From Basipetospora chlamydospora (Eukaryota > Ascomycota > Sordariomycetes > Microascales), in NCBI GenBank assembly GCA_001599675.1, contig BCHP01000002.1:5320981-5384980 (forward strand): a DNA stretch of 64,000 nucleotides, given 5' to 3'. The notes beneath the pieces were generated by a model. The model was not told the DNA's origin and did not search any database. It saw only the letters and a program-made list of their open reading frames with translations. Below are positions 46,946 through 58,209 of the stretch, in pieces; the stretch's first letter is position 1, and every line of letters begins with the position of its first letter. Made by a program: the position numbers and the translations under genes.

Positions 46946-48025
46946 TCAACACCAACTTGAACGCGAGAAAGAAAAGTTGAACCTGACCTGGACAATTCTG
47001 CGAGCGCCCCCCCACCAGACGCGCCAGCCGCACTGCGCGTTATCCGCGGGGATGAACGTCCCATTCGCCTCAACCATGCCCACCTTCTCCTTCCCAGCCT
47101 TCGTCCCCTCAACGCTCCACATGGTGCCAGCCGTCAGGTAGTAGCTCTGGAACGACTTCGTCTCGGGGTTCTTGGCAACGGTGAAGTTGTCGATTGGCGT
47201 GTCAAACGGATCGGCTAGGAGCACATTGCCGCCTGTTTTCCTCCCTCGAAAGATCATCGATATGGTTAGCGGGTGTTGCTTTTCTCAAAGGATGAAGCTG
47301 GGGGATAATATCGGGCACCGCACCTTGCCATTTTCCCGTATCGGGGTCGAGAACGAGGTAGCCGATTCGTCCGTCCTGGCAGACGTGGAAAAGATGCAGC
47401 TTGTCGTCAATGACTTCGAGGCATTGGGGGGTTCCTGCAATGGCATCGGCCTCCAGGGGACCGAACTTCGTCCACCCCTTCTCACCGGCGCTCATGACGC
47501 CCGCGAGACGGCCAGCCGTGTCTTGATACGACACCACGATCTCGGACTCGGGGCCGAAGCAGGCGCTCAGCTTGCTGTCGGGGCTCGTCTTCAGTCCCCA
47601 TTCTTCGCCGAGGTCTGACTGCTCCCACTCCAGCGTGTCTTCGTCGTAGGTGTAACACTGCACGGTGTTGGACTGGTCGACGAATACGACGAGGCGCTGT
47701 TTGCCATTTGGCGAATCTGCGTTAGCAACTCCTGACATGAACGAGAAGTTCTCTGGCATGCAAGGAATGAGTAGGAAGGTAGGGAGGGAGGTAGAAAGGT
47801 AAGACGTACCACGTTGTTCTCCTCGTCGAGGAGATAAGGTGCCGAGGTGCCCTCCTTCGCGTCCGAGGCAACCTCCTCCTCGCTCCGAACGCTGCCATTC
47901 ACCCACAGCTTCTCCATCAGTTGGCCGTCGTCGACGTTGAGGATATAGATCCCCCCTTCGTCGTCATCTACGGCCCTGGCGAAGCCGGCGGCGGCAAGGG
48001 AACGGGCAAGGTCTTGGACGCTCAT
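46946..48025 (-). CDS. Lectin-like beta-propeller protein (291 aa, 3 exons)
   Basis: Exons are 48025-47810, 47696-47324 and 47232-46946. For intron 1 the pair GTG/GTACGT and AAACAG/CGC keeps frame and is supported by a GCTAAC branch site. For intron 2 CAAG/GTGCGG and AACAG/GCGGC does the same. The protein consists of repeated four-strand units with aromatic and acidic residues: RLVVFVDQSNTVQCYTYDED, IVVSYQDTAGRLAGVM, LHLFHVCQDGRIGYLVLD and NFTVAKNPETKSFQSYY. This periodicity resembles fungal fucose-specific lectin (AAL-like) propellers, although sugar-binding residues cannot be confirmed by eye. No signal peptide. The last residues after ARRIVQ may be intron or true coding sequence. It lies between the protease gene (same strand) and the ankyrin-vWA gene (opposite strand). 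Confidence 0.72.
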
Positions 48026-49130
48026 AGCTGAGATTGGTTCTTGAAGAAGAGGGGAAGGAGTGGTCTTGGGAGAAGGAGAGGAGTGGTCTTGGGAGAAGGA
48101 GAGATAGGAAAGAGGAAACGGATGACCTTGAAGCTTTCTTCTCGGTGTGGCTGTCGAGGCAGGGTATTTGTGCTCTAAGGGATTCGACTGGAGTTCGCCG
48201 CGGGCTTGCCATGAACCTCGCCAGGACGGCTCTTGTTAACAGTGAGAGGTCCTCGTCTGCTTCTCGACCAAAAGCTTGGCGCCCGCCCTCCCATCCCACA
48301 CAGAACATCGTGTCAGTCTCGCCATCCATTCGATTCTCGTTCGCCCTGCCTTCGGAGCCTGAGCCGGATCTCCGGCAGGCAGCGCGATGCCATCGTCGCC
48401 CCATTCGTCCTCCTCCCTGATCGAAAGATGCCCTCAACCTCACTCAAGTAACATTTCGTGCCCTATGATTCACACCTAACGACACCATCTCGCATCCTAC
48501 ACTTCGCTACCTAACAACACCATGTTGAGATCGAGCACCGCCCATCCACTTAATTCATGATCGGCAGAGCCTGACGTCCGTTACCTCTTCAGGCAGCTTG
48601 ACAACATCACGTCGAGATCAAAGTCGTCATCCACTCGATTCACGCTCACCCTGTCTCCAGGCTTTCAGAGCCTCTTCAGAGCCCGATGTTGGGCTTGACT
48701 CGGCGTAAATACTCTCCAACTAGAGCTAAGCACACCGGATCGTGAGGTTGACGCGCGAATCGCAGCTCAGGAAATTCCGTGGCCATCGCCCGCCGGCATT
48801 TCTTCCATGTTCCAACATCCAAGTTCGAATGCAAAAGCTACCTTCACATCGCATATGATAGGTGATACCCCTCCTTACCCCTCTTGGCCTTCCCTTTGGG
48901 CGAAAGTTGCGGCTCAAATACTCCGGTCGTGGTTGTTTCCATGCTGCCCAACACGGATATCGATATATATATATATACGAAGCGTTGAGCTGACACCAGA
49001 TGCCGCCTACCGAGACGCCTACCTCATCACAGCCTTCCCCCTCTCCCCCCACCGCCCCCCCAAACACAAAGTCTCGCGTCCACTATTATACCCAAACCCG
49101 GCGGGCCAACCCTCACGCTCGTGTCTCATC
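48026..49130. promoter_or_regulatory. Divergent promoter of the propeller and ankyrin-vWA genes
   Basis: A 1.1-kb interval between start codons. An AT repeat (48963-48977) about 155 nt upstream of the plus-strand ATG may serve as TATA element. No coding segment is convincing. Confidence 0.45.
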
Positions 49131-51104
49131 ATGACCCTCCACCACGACGCCGCCACCGGCGTCCTCACCCAGGAGACACTCAACCAGTACATCACCGATC
49201 AGGTCGACATCGACGAGCCCAGCAACGAGAAGAGCGGGGGTACAATCGGCCTTACACCCCTCGCCTTGGCAGCCCGGAACGGGCACGCCGAGGTCGTCCG
49301 ACTCCTCCTAGAACGGAACGCCGAAGTCGATGCCCTCTCGTCCCAGAACCGCACGCCGCTGTGGATCGTGACTTCTCGCGGACGCGGCGAAAAGCGGCTC
49401 GAGATCCTGGACCTGCTCTTGAAACACGGCGCGGACCCGAAATACTCGCACAAGGAGCTCCGTGGCGGAGCCACGCCGCTGGTGAACGAACTCAAGCAGC
49501 AGAAGGACCCCGAGGTGATCCGGCGCCTCGTCGACGCCAATGGAGTTACGGATGCGGCCAAGGCGCTGGCTGACGAGCTGGGCGATCCGGATATCATCGG
49601 TGCCATGCAGTCGACCAAGAACGAGAGCCGGGTCCGCGCAACGGCCGTGGAGCTCATTGTGTCGCTCATTCTCTTCATCCTGGCGTGGGCCAACAGCGAG
49701 TTACTCACGGGCGTTGCCAACAAGGTGTTCAGCAGATACGAGATCAGCGGCAACAAGGACAGCGCCGTCGCCAAGAAGATCGCAACGGTGGGTGGTGCCG
49801 AGCTGCAACGTCAAGGTATGGGGGGTGCCTTATCGTGCTGATACTTGATACTAACTGCTAACGGGTTCTGATGTTGTAGGAAGTGGGGGAGCCGAAGACG
49901 AAGGAGGATTTTAAGAAGAGCATCAGCAACTTCATCCAGGAGAAGAAACTCGGCTACTTCTTCCCACGTGATGATAGCCCTCTGCTCGAGTCGCTAGTCT
50001 CCAAAGCGTTAGATATACAGAATGACAATTCGTCTGTCCTCGGCCAATCAAGTAACACGGAAGAACTCGTGCAGTTTGCGCTCTACCAACCCGTCATCTA
50101 CTGTGGTAAGCATATGCCTGCCTGCCTGCATCGCTGCCTGCCGGGGTGCCACCCATGAAAGCGTCCAAACTACATCAAACATAGCAGACATATGCAAGAA
50201 ACAGCAAGCCTAACCGAGTCGTGCAGATGACAGCGGCTCCATGTCCGAGGAGACTCGCATGGCCGACCAGCGTGACCTAGTGCGGCGCATTGCCGTGATC
50301 TGCACCGCAGTGGTGCCCGACAGCCTGGGCGTACATCTACGCTTCATTAACAAGATATTGCCCAATGGGGATAACCTACGACTGCATGACATTGAGAAAA
50401 TTATGGACCGAGTCGATCCGACCGAAGACACCAAGATTGGCACCAACCTTCAACGGCAGATTCTCGACCCATTCATCTACAAGGAGAAGATGACCCGGCC
50501 GTTGTTTGTCTCTATCATCACGGACGGTGTCCCTTCGGAGAGCCGGAACACGCTTCAGAACAGAATCATTGAATGTCAGGATTACCTGGCGAGAAATGGC
50601 CTTCCTTCGCGATGTGAGTGTGCTTCCATTTGATGCTTCCCCCGGGGACCCCCCCTCTCTTGCCCTCTCCTCCCCGCCACCGTCCATCTATGCACCTTGC
50701 CCGGGACGGACAAGTAACATGCGAGGCTGACCAACCTTGAAGCGGTGGTATTCCAAATCAGCCAGATTGGTAGCGACCAAGACGCCAAAGAATTCCTAGA
50801 CAGCCTGCGAAATGACCCGAGACTCGAGAATGTCTATGTGACAGCACGTACGTATCACACTTTCAACATGTCTCGAATGCTTCCGTGAGAGCGCGGACTG
50901 ATGACCGGCTTTCGGCCTCTAGAGCAACTTGACTCCAGATTCCATGAGCTGCGGGGCAACGAGCGCGACCTCGAAGCATGGGTAAGAGTTGTCCCGTTCC
51001 CCGCCTGGCATTTGACGTTCTCGGACATGTTGATTGATCGAATATTGCCCTTGTAGCTCTTCAAGACTCTACTTGCCCCGGTGCTTGGTGTGGGTGAAGA
51101 CTGA
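49131..51104 (+). CDS. Ankyrin-repeat and von Willebrand A domain protein (501 aa, 6 exons)
   Basis: Exons are 49131-49815, 49884-50105, 50227-50613, 50743-50847, 50923-50981 and 51057-51104; phases close throughout. Residues about 30-145 carry ankyrin repeats (GLTPLALAARNGHAEVVRLL, TPLWIVTSRG, LDLLLKHGADPKYS). A hydrophobic helix follows near residues 175-200 (AVELIVSLILFILAWA). The vWA domain starts at about 295 with an intact metal-site motif DDSGS (Asp303, Ser305, Ser307) and later SIITDGVPSES, supplying the distal Asp; final strands are SVVFQISQIGS and NVYVTA. I start at 49131 because the upstream frame has no support. The exon 2 acceptor must be GAAG/TG; the nearer TAG four bases upstream would shift frame and stop before the vWA domain. 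Such proteins act as scaffolds or sensors. Confidence 0.8.
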
Positions 51105-52074
51105 AATAAATGTAAGGTAGAAGACTGCATTTGGTGGAGCAATTGCCAGAAAAGGATAGGCATAGGTTAGAAGATTGAGGTTCCATAGCAATAGTTGTTT
51201 GAGTTACCAGGTGGATTTATAAGTGTCGATATTTACTTTTCAATCTACATACAAGAGTTAGGGTTCTCTATGGAAATGCTGACTCAGCGGGGGTTTGTCC
51301 CAAATGTCGCTCGCTATGTACTCCGTAGTGCCGAAACACTACAATAGACACAACCAACCCTCTCTGCGAGAGGGTGTTTGGCATCAGCACGTACGTAAAC
51401 CCCTTCATGTTGGAATCTATCCGGACCTCGAGGTCTGTATATTACCAGTGGCAATCAATCGGATGTCCCAGTGTGTTGTGATACACCACCAATGTCCTTC
51501 AACCCTTCAACAAGATCGATTCATTCCTCTGCCCCAGGATTTGTAGAAACACGGAAAAGATCTCCGGGAGGCCCTCAACTATCAACGTACATATGCTCTC
51601 GAATACGCAAGTCTGGGAACCAGCACGGACGACCACCGGTCCGTTTCCATTTCAAGATGCCGTTCTGGCCTCGACAGACGCCTTGGGAATTGAGAGATTG
51701 GAGGTAAGCAGCTAAGCTGACTGAAGGGTCGGGGGCTCCGAGTCACTACGTGCGTCTTCCAAAGTTTGGGAGTCGGTATGGAGCCCGGTGAGGAAGGTGC
51801 ATCATGACGGCATCTAGGCACCTGCCTCACCTCAACTCAAAGGGCCGAGGCGAAGGCTCATGAGGCTGGATGAATTTGAACCTTAAACTGAAGCAACAAC
51901 AAACTGCACCGCGACCTTCCCAACATCCCAGAGAGAACTTCCTATTCCCTCTTCGTGTCTTTGTTTCCGAGCCGTGCTAGCCAAACGTTTCCCATCGGCC
52001 CGTCTGCCTCTAGGAACTGCACGCGACTCTTTTGTGCTTAGACAACCACCCGGTACATCTCGGCTCCTGCAGCA
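51105..52074. other. Spacer upstream of the caspase-like gene
   Basis: No gene is seen. It contains one TACTCCGTA near 51320. The last 150 bases form a C/T-rich leader for the next gene. Confidence 0.4.
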
Positions 52075-53888
52075 ATGGCGTCCGCTCGGGAACTAATCAC
52101 CTTCTCTCCCGAGCCCGAGACCATAGAAGCCAACTACTACCATCACTTCCGCGCGCCAACCGTCCAGCAGCGATTCCTCACGTCGACCATCCGAAACCTC
52201 CAGCCGGATACCACCATCTTGGCCCTGTGCGGGGTCACCAGCATCGAAGATGCCGATCCGAAAGAGGATGGTTGGTTCTTTTCCGATATGTTCGCTTTCA
52301 ATTACCTTTTGAAAGGGACCGGCGCCAGCCAAACATGGCTATCGGCACTCGATCCGCGGGACTTGGTCGAAAGGTATGGCGAGTATGCTCACGGGAGCCC
52401 CAAGGCGGAGCGGAAGATCGTCCTGAATAAGCAGCTCCTTCATAGCGGCGAGCTTACAGACGTCGAGGTGATACCCTCTGATGACGACCTCCGGCGAGTG
52501 TTCCTAGAGAGACTCGAAATAGAAGCCAAGACGGCTAAAGAGGATGGGCGGTCAGTTGTTATCTTCCTTTTTGGTCACGGCGACGAGGCCAGCCACGGCT
52601 TCATCATCGGGGATGCTTCGGGCTTGATGATTCAGACCAGCGATGTTGCGATCACCACACCTCCGGGCCTCGATCTCACCGTGATATCCACTGCCTGCTA
52701 CTCCGGCGGTTGGGTTGTCTCCCGTTGTCTTGACTCCACCTGCATGGGTGCTGCCAACCCGAAAAGAGAGTCTCATAGCTGGCCTGAATCAGGCTCTGCA
52801 GCAGCAAGATTCGCGGGGTCCATGTTTGCGACCGAGGTAATCAACCAGCTCACTGGCAGCTCCTCTCCTCTCCTCGCCGAACCCGTCGCCGAACCCGCCG
52901 CCGCAAACCCGTCGACAGAGGGCATGGAAAAGACGGAAACATACATCAAATTCACGGACTCCATCAGAAATGCTATAATGCGAAGCGGGGGGCTCTTTGC
53001 CAAAGATTCCGACACGATCTTCAGCGCCCAGAAAGATGACTGGGAAGCTCCTTGGAGTGCCCGAACAGGGATCCCCGTGGCGGGATATGAAAAGCGGTGG
53101 GCTTGCCTCACCACCCTACCACCCTCTGGGACCACTGGTGCGACAGCTATTGGCAGCCTGGGGTCTCATTTCCCCATCCGGCCAGTTCCCCAGAGACTCC
53201 GAATGCTCCGCAAACTTGTCAAGCAGCATCTTGGGAGTCAAAACCTTGAGATCGTCTGGAGTAGGGGGTATGGTCATCAGCAGCGAAACCGGCTTCGAAG
53301 ATTCCTATCCAATCCTCACCCGACTAAGGAGGAGATTGAGAACATCCACAATCTGATGGAGTACTACTACTATTCAATGAACTTGGCGGACGGTTATCTG
53401 TCAGCCACAGGCATCCCAGCCCCTCTAAACTCCACGTGCGCCAAGTGGGACGTTGCGATCTGGTTACCGGACTTCGAAAAACGTCGTGGCTCCTCCCGCC
53501 TTTACAGCCAAGCCTGCGAACTGTTGGGCACCTCGGCCTTCTTCCCGGCGCCTCAGCAGGGAAACAGGAACTTTTGGCTACACCCCAGGGATTATGTTGG
53601 GGCGGCATTAGCCGATGCGTGTGAGTCTGTTGGTCAGGTGAAAGCCAAGATCGAGCTGCTGGAGACAGGTAAGTGTCCAGAACCCTGCCCCGATTACCCT
53701 TGACTCGACTGACATTGGTCTCATCTACAGTCCGTAACGAGGTAGTTACATCAACAAAGGACGTGGCGCTCGCAGATATGAGTGTCCAGAAAGCCGGTGG
53801 AGATTTCTTCAAGAGGTTTGGCAGGAAGATCACGTCGGCGATGTCCTCGACACAGAGCCCGCACATAACCCCGTCCGAAGGTTCTTAG
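52075..53888 (+). CDS. Caspase-fold (clan CD) cysteine peptidase-like protein (583 aa, 2 exons)
   Basis: Exon 1 is 52075-53668 and exon 2 is 53731-53888; donor GTAAGT, acceptor CTACAG, phases close. The catalytic pair of clan CD peptidases is visible. His168 lies in VVIFLFGHGDEASHGFIIG and Cys208 in LTVISTACYSGGW, each after a hydrophobic strand and separated by 40 residues, as in caspases, metacaspases and legumain-like enzymes. The N-terminal segment includes a strand TTILALCGVTS. The 330 residues after Cys208 include helices and a Pro/Ala-rich linker but no recognised domain, and no WD or NACHT unit is seen. No signal peptide is evident. It is unlike typical metacaspases, which have a short Pro/Gln prodomain and DSCHSG. 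Cleavage specificity, if any, cannot be predicted. It follows the ankyrin-vWA gene on the same strand. Confidence 0.8.
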
Positions 53889-54496
53889 AGTGGATCTCTG
53901 ACCGGGCGCTTCAAGTCAAAGCTGGGCTTGGAGTAGGCTATCGATGAACATAATGGTGGCCGGCTTATTCGGAGGCCTGCAGGAGAAGTTGAGGGTTGCG
54001 GCTGCGCGTCTGCTCGGCTTCGTCGCCTTGGTTGCACGGTTGGGTGTTGGCTGGCTTGTTTGGAGGCCGCCCTCGAGGCCAGCACGTTTCCACTCCCTGC
54101 TGCTGTGATGCCGAGTTTCCGGAGAAGTGGTGTGGCTTTGCGTGCCTGCGTTTCCTTGGCTTCACGGCCGGGTGTTTTCGAAGGGAGGCTGGCGGGGAGA
54201 GAGGTATTATTCATTTACTGCAGAGACGACGAGGATGCTTGCTTTTTCTCTGAGCAGTGAAAATAGGCGAAGGTATGGTTTTATGCAGGTAGGCAGATAC
54301 GTGTGTAGCCGTTTTGCGAGCGCTCTTCTCCCTCACGCCTACTTGGAGCGAGCCGAATACGATATGATACGCACGAGTTTTGCTCTTCACTGGTCAAGGT
54401 TGGCTGCTGCGGCCACGAGTCCATTAAGATCTAGTGACCTTCTGTGAGGCCCAAACCAGGAGGAGCCCAACGCCCCCAGTGTTGCGTCCCTCGAGT
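53889..54496. other. Region between convergent gene ends
   Basis: 3' flanks of the caspase-like gene and the trehalase gene. No gene is seen. Confidence 0.4.
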
Positions 54497-56717
54497 TTAA
54501 GCCGCCATCCTCTTGTACTCATCGTACGGAATCATATCCTCGAGCGCTTTCCGCAGCTTCTCATCCAGCACCTCGAGTCCGACGACGTAGCTGGCATTCA
54601 CCCAGCCGAACCTGTTCGAGTACCTTGGTTAGTTGCGTGCTCACAAAAAAAAAAAAAGGCCTGGCTCGAGCACCGCGACCGAACCCGAGAAAAATCACGG
54701 GAAAAAAAGACTCACCCTTCCTTCGCGACGCCCTTGAACCCCAGCCCCTGGTTACCGTACTCAGCGTCCACCCTGTGGGGGTCCACCTCCCTCGTCACGT
54801 CGTACTTCTCCACGACCACACCATTGAAGTCCCTGAACGCCCTCGTCATCATGTGCAGCCACCGGTACGCCAGCCGCGCGGCCTCCCCCCGGAAACCGTA
54901 GTCCTGCAGGCCCTTCCACGCGAGCATCTGCTGCGGCGCCCAGCCGTAGGGGTAGTCCCACTGCCTCTGGGGCCTGCCCGGCCCCAGCTCCCCGCGCGAC
55001 TCCCTGGTCGTGGAGACGAGGCCGCCGGGGGCCTCCAGCTTGGGCAGGGCCCTCTCGACGAGCGCGGAGGCCTGCTCCGGGGTGGCGACGCCGGCCCAGA
55101 GCGCCCAGAGCGTGGTGGCGCTCTCGAAGCCCGTGTGCGTCTTGTTGACGAAGTCGTAGTCGAAGAACCACCCCCGCTCCGCGTCCCAGCAGTGCTTGTG
55201 GATGGCCTTCCGGCGTTTAGCGGCGCGCTCCTCCCAGAGGGCCGAGGTGTGGGTCTCGCCGGGCTTAAGGATGCCCGCGATGTACTCGTCCGGGATGGGC
55301 AGGCTGTCGTCGAAGTGGGCGTGGATGGCGGCGGCGATGTCCGTCTCATACTTGTAGAGGAGGCAGTTGAGGTCGACGGTGAGGAGGTTGGCGCAGCGGT
55401 TCTCGAGGCGGTAGCTCGTGTCGTGGCCGGACTCTCTGATGGCTGTGTGTGGTGGTCAGTACCGCAAATACACCCTGCCGATATTGAGGGCGAAGGGGAT
55501 GGAAAGGGGGGGGGGGGCAAACCTCGGTCGTGCATAAAGTACTCATCCAGCTCCGGCTCCTTCACCTTCCCCCTGGTGTAAGCCATCGCAAACTCATCAT
55601 GCGTCATCCCGTGCTTCTTGGCGTACGGGTCCAGCACATGCGCAAAGTGCCCCGGCTCTGTCTCCATCGGCACGCCAATCCCCTCGGGAAGGTACCGCGA
55701 CAGGCCGGTGCCGGGCTCGAACCGGGGCTCGGCGGCCCAGATGCTCGAGTACTCCTTGATGGCGGCCAAAAGCGCGGCACGCAACCACTCCTTCGAGCCC
55801 TCCTCGCCCTGGATCCTCTCGTACACGCGCAGGGCCATGTCGGTGAGGAAGGGCGGCTGGGACCGGCACAGGTAGTAGGAGCGGGTGGCGTTGAGGATCT
55901 TGCCGTAGTGCTTGATGCAGAAGCAAAAGTTGGTCACCATGCCCTTGGCGAGGTCCACGCGGCCATTGGCGAGCAGGCCCAGGCTCTCAAAGTACGAGTC
56001 CCAGCCGTAGAACTCGTTGAACCGGCCCCCGGGAACCACGAACGGCACGCCCCGGAGGGTCTGCTCTCCGGACTTGGGGTCCGTGACGTCCTCCATGGCG
56101 ATGGCGAGGAGGCCCGGCTTCGCGCTCAGGTCGCGGAGCAGCTCCGAAGTGATGGCCTCGGGCAGCATCTGCACGTCGAGCCGGATCTCGGGCCGCTCCT
56201 CGGCGACCCTCTTGTAGAAGGCGTACTGCCGGGGCTCGCCGTGGGGCACGTAGATACGGGGCCGCGGGTCGTCGGTCCAGTCCTTGGGGTCGATGGCGGC
56301 GCGCTCGACGCTCGACGCGTCGATCCGGCGGGTGAGCCTGTCCCAGAAGTCGTCGGCGATGCGGCGCGAGAGCCGCGTGACGGGGTTCTCGGTGAGGCGG
56401 GCGAGGGGGATGGCGGCGTTGCTGAGGCCCTGCTCCTGGGCGAGGGTGAGTTCCTGCAGAAGGTTGGATAGGGGGTAGGTTTCCTTGATCTCGAATGGGC
56501 CCTGGGCCGTCTCCAGGGAGAAGGACTGGATATCCAGGTTTTATCAGCCAAGCATCCCGAGCACGACATAAGGGATTGGGATGTGGGGGACCGGGACTTT
56601 CGGTACCTTTGGGCCCTTGTCCTCGATGGTAATCTGCATGTTTCCATCGGTGTCTTCTTGCTCGAGGAGTCTCTTGAGCGTCGCCTCGACGTCGACGTTG
56701 AAGACGGTGTCCGCCAT
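54497..56717 (-). CDS. Neutral-type trehalase, short form (GH37, 651 aa, 4 exons)
   Basis: Exons are 56717-56607, 56525-55523, 55442-54716 and 54611-54497; introns are GT-AG and phases close. The enzyme hydrolyses trehalose to two glucose in the cytosol. Both GH37 signatures are intact: PGGRFNEFYGWDSYF (about 202-216) and QWDYPYGWAP (about 532-541). A calcium-binding loop typical of neutral trehalase opens the protein (EDTDGNMQITIEDKGPK, residues 21-37). In canonical neutral trehalases this loop is preceded by roughly 90 residues with RRxS-type sites for protein kinase A and 14-3-3 binding. Here it starts almost at the initiator Met (MADTVFNVDVEATLKRLLEQ), and no upstream exon with such sites is visible. 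Either a truncated paralogue or a missed distal exon explains this. Confidence 0.92.
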
Positions 56718-58209
56718 TGTTGACTTTACGACAGGGTATTTCCCCCCTTGAGTGGACTGGGTGTGCTGGAGCCGGAATAAGGTATGGTATTCTCGTTTCC
56801 GGGCGTTCTGCGGCGATGACCGGTTTCTCCGCAGTGCCGGGCCTGTAGTGTCGCGAGCGGGAGACGCTGCCTAAGTACACCGGAGGAAGAGGAGAGTGAC
56901 AGTGAGGCCCAAGAGCGTCCCAGAGGCCTCATACACGCCTAAGCTCCCGGCGATGCACCCGGGTTGCCAGAACGCTATTGGCCCACATAGATACGGGAGA
57001 AGAGACGCCGGCAGCGAGCTGCAGCATTTTGAAGTTTCGGAGCACAGCCCGCCAGATCTGACCAGTGACTCGCCCTGGAGAGCTGGTGAGTTGCAGGTGC
57101 GGGGTGAGGGGTAAAGGGGGTCGCTGTCAATGTCTGGGCCAGCGGGCGATCCTCAGGATCCCCGTCCCCTGTCCTGCTTACCCTCCTTTCAGATCCAGTC
57201 CCTCCTTGCCCGTCCCTCCTATTATTCCTCCTCCTCCTCCTCCTCCACCTCCTCACTTCCGCTCGTACTTGGGCCCAGATGTTCGCGAGTGAGCTCACCC
57301 CGGCGCCTTTTTCCATTAGCATAAGTAGATAACCGTAGAGCCAAACCGGGTAACACCATAGGAGATCCCGAGTTGACGTGCCCCAAGCGCATCAATAGTT
57401 GTCATGACCCCGCAGTCCATGACCCCCGCTGCATCTAATGCTTCTGGTATAGATGCGGCGCATTGATAATTGCTTCAACGTCGCCAGTAGATCGGGCCTG
57501 CGTTTTAGTCTCGTATCAATTGGTCTCATAGAGTACTGAGAGTACTGCACTGTAGTACTGCATTGGCATTGACTCTGTTCCAAGTTGTAAGTGTAATAAG
57601 TGCAAGTTGCCGAAGGTATTGATATGTTACACTGTAGTAATTATACAAGCCGTCGCTCTTTAAAACACCCCGCACCAGAGCGAAGGCCAGATTCTAGAGA
57701 TGCAGGATAAGCTTAACCACAGGTATGCGATGACGCTGCTCGATGATAACGCTGCTCGATGATGACCACTACTGGTAATCATCAGCTCTTCCCAGTCTGG
57801 ATTACACATCATGGGCGTGTCCGTAAGCCTCTCTAGATATGGTGTAGCGACTACTCGTAGTGAGTAATAATCGAGAGGAAGTGCCTTTTTTTTTTTTAAC
57901 TTCCTGCCTTCGGAAGGTAAATCTCTTTCAGAGAAGCAGTGACTGGGCGTGGGAAGTAAATAAAGATATCAGATGCTATCGTTATTAACCCTCGCCAGCA
58001 CTTAATCAGTATCCTATCGCATTAGTTCTCCTCCTCTAACAGACAACATCACATCCTTCGTATTATGCTTATATTCCTATATTCCTTTACCGTTATATAT
58101 CTTCGTGCCGTTTCCGAAGGGGTACGGAACCCGATCTCCCACTCGACGGTCATAGTTTACGGCCGTTCGCCCTATATATATCAATAGTCGTCGAGAGTAA
58201 AGTCTGCGC
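56718..58209. other. Intergenic region with AT-rich, degenerate sequence
   Basis: The trehalase promoter lies at the left. From 57380 the DNA turns AT-richer, with short internal repeats such as a 15-nt unit (acgctgctcgatgat) twice near 57732-57762 and a poly-T run at 57887. It looks like worn repetitive DNA, but no element ends are recognisable. Confidence 0.4.

Noticed and set aside
48807..49130. Upstream in-frame extension of the ANK-vWA gene to an ATG at 48807
   Set aside because: The segment includes the AT repeat that looks like a promoter and encodes low-complexity sequence without helices or repeats; the ATG at 49131 has a better position.
44518..53888. A gasdermin-like or NLR (NACHT/NB-ARC) gene inside the four-gene block
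   Set aside because: I looked for Walker motifs and pore-former-like proteins in the four products and spacers and found none.
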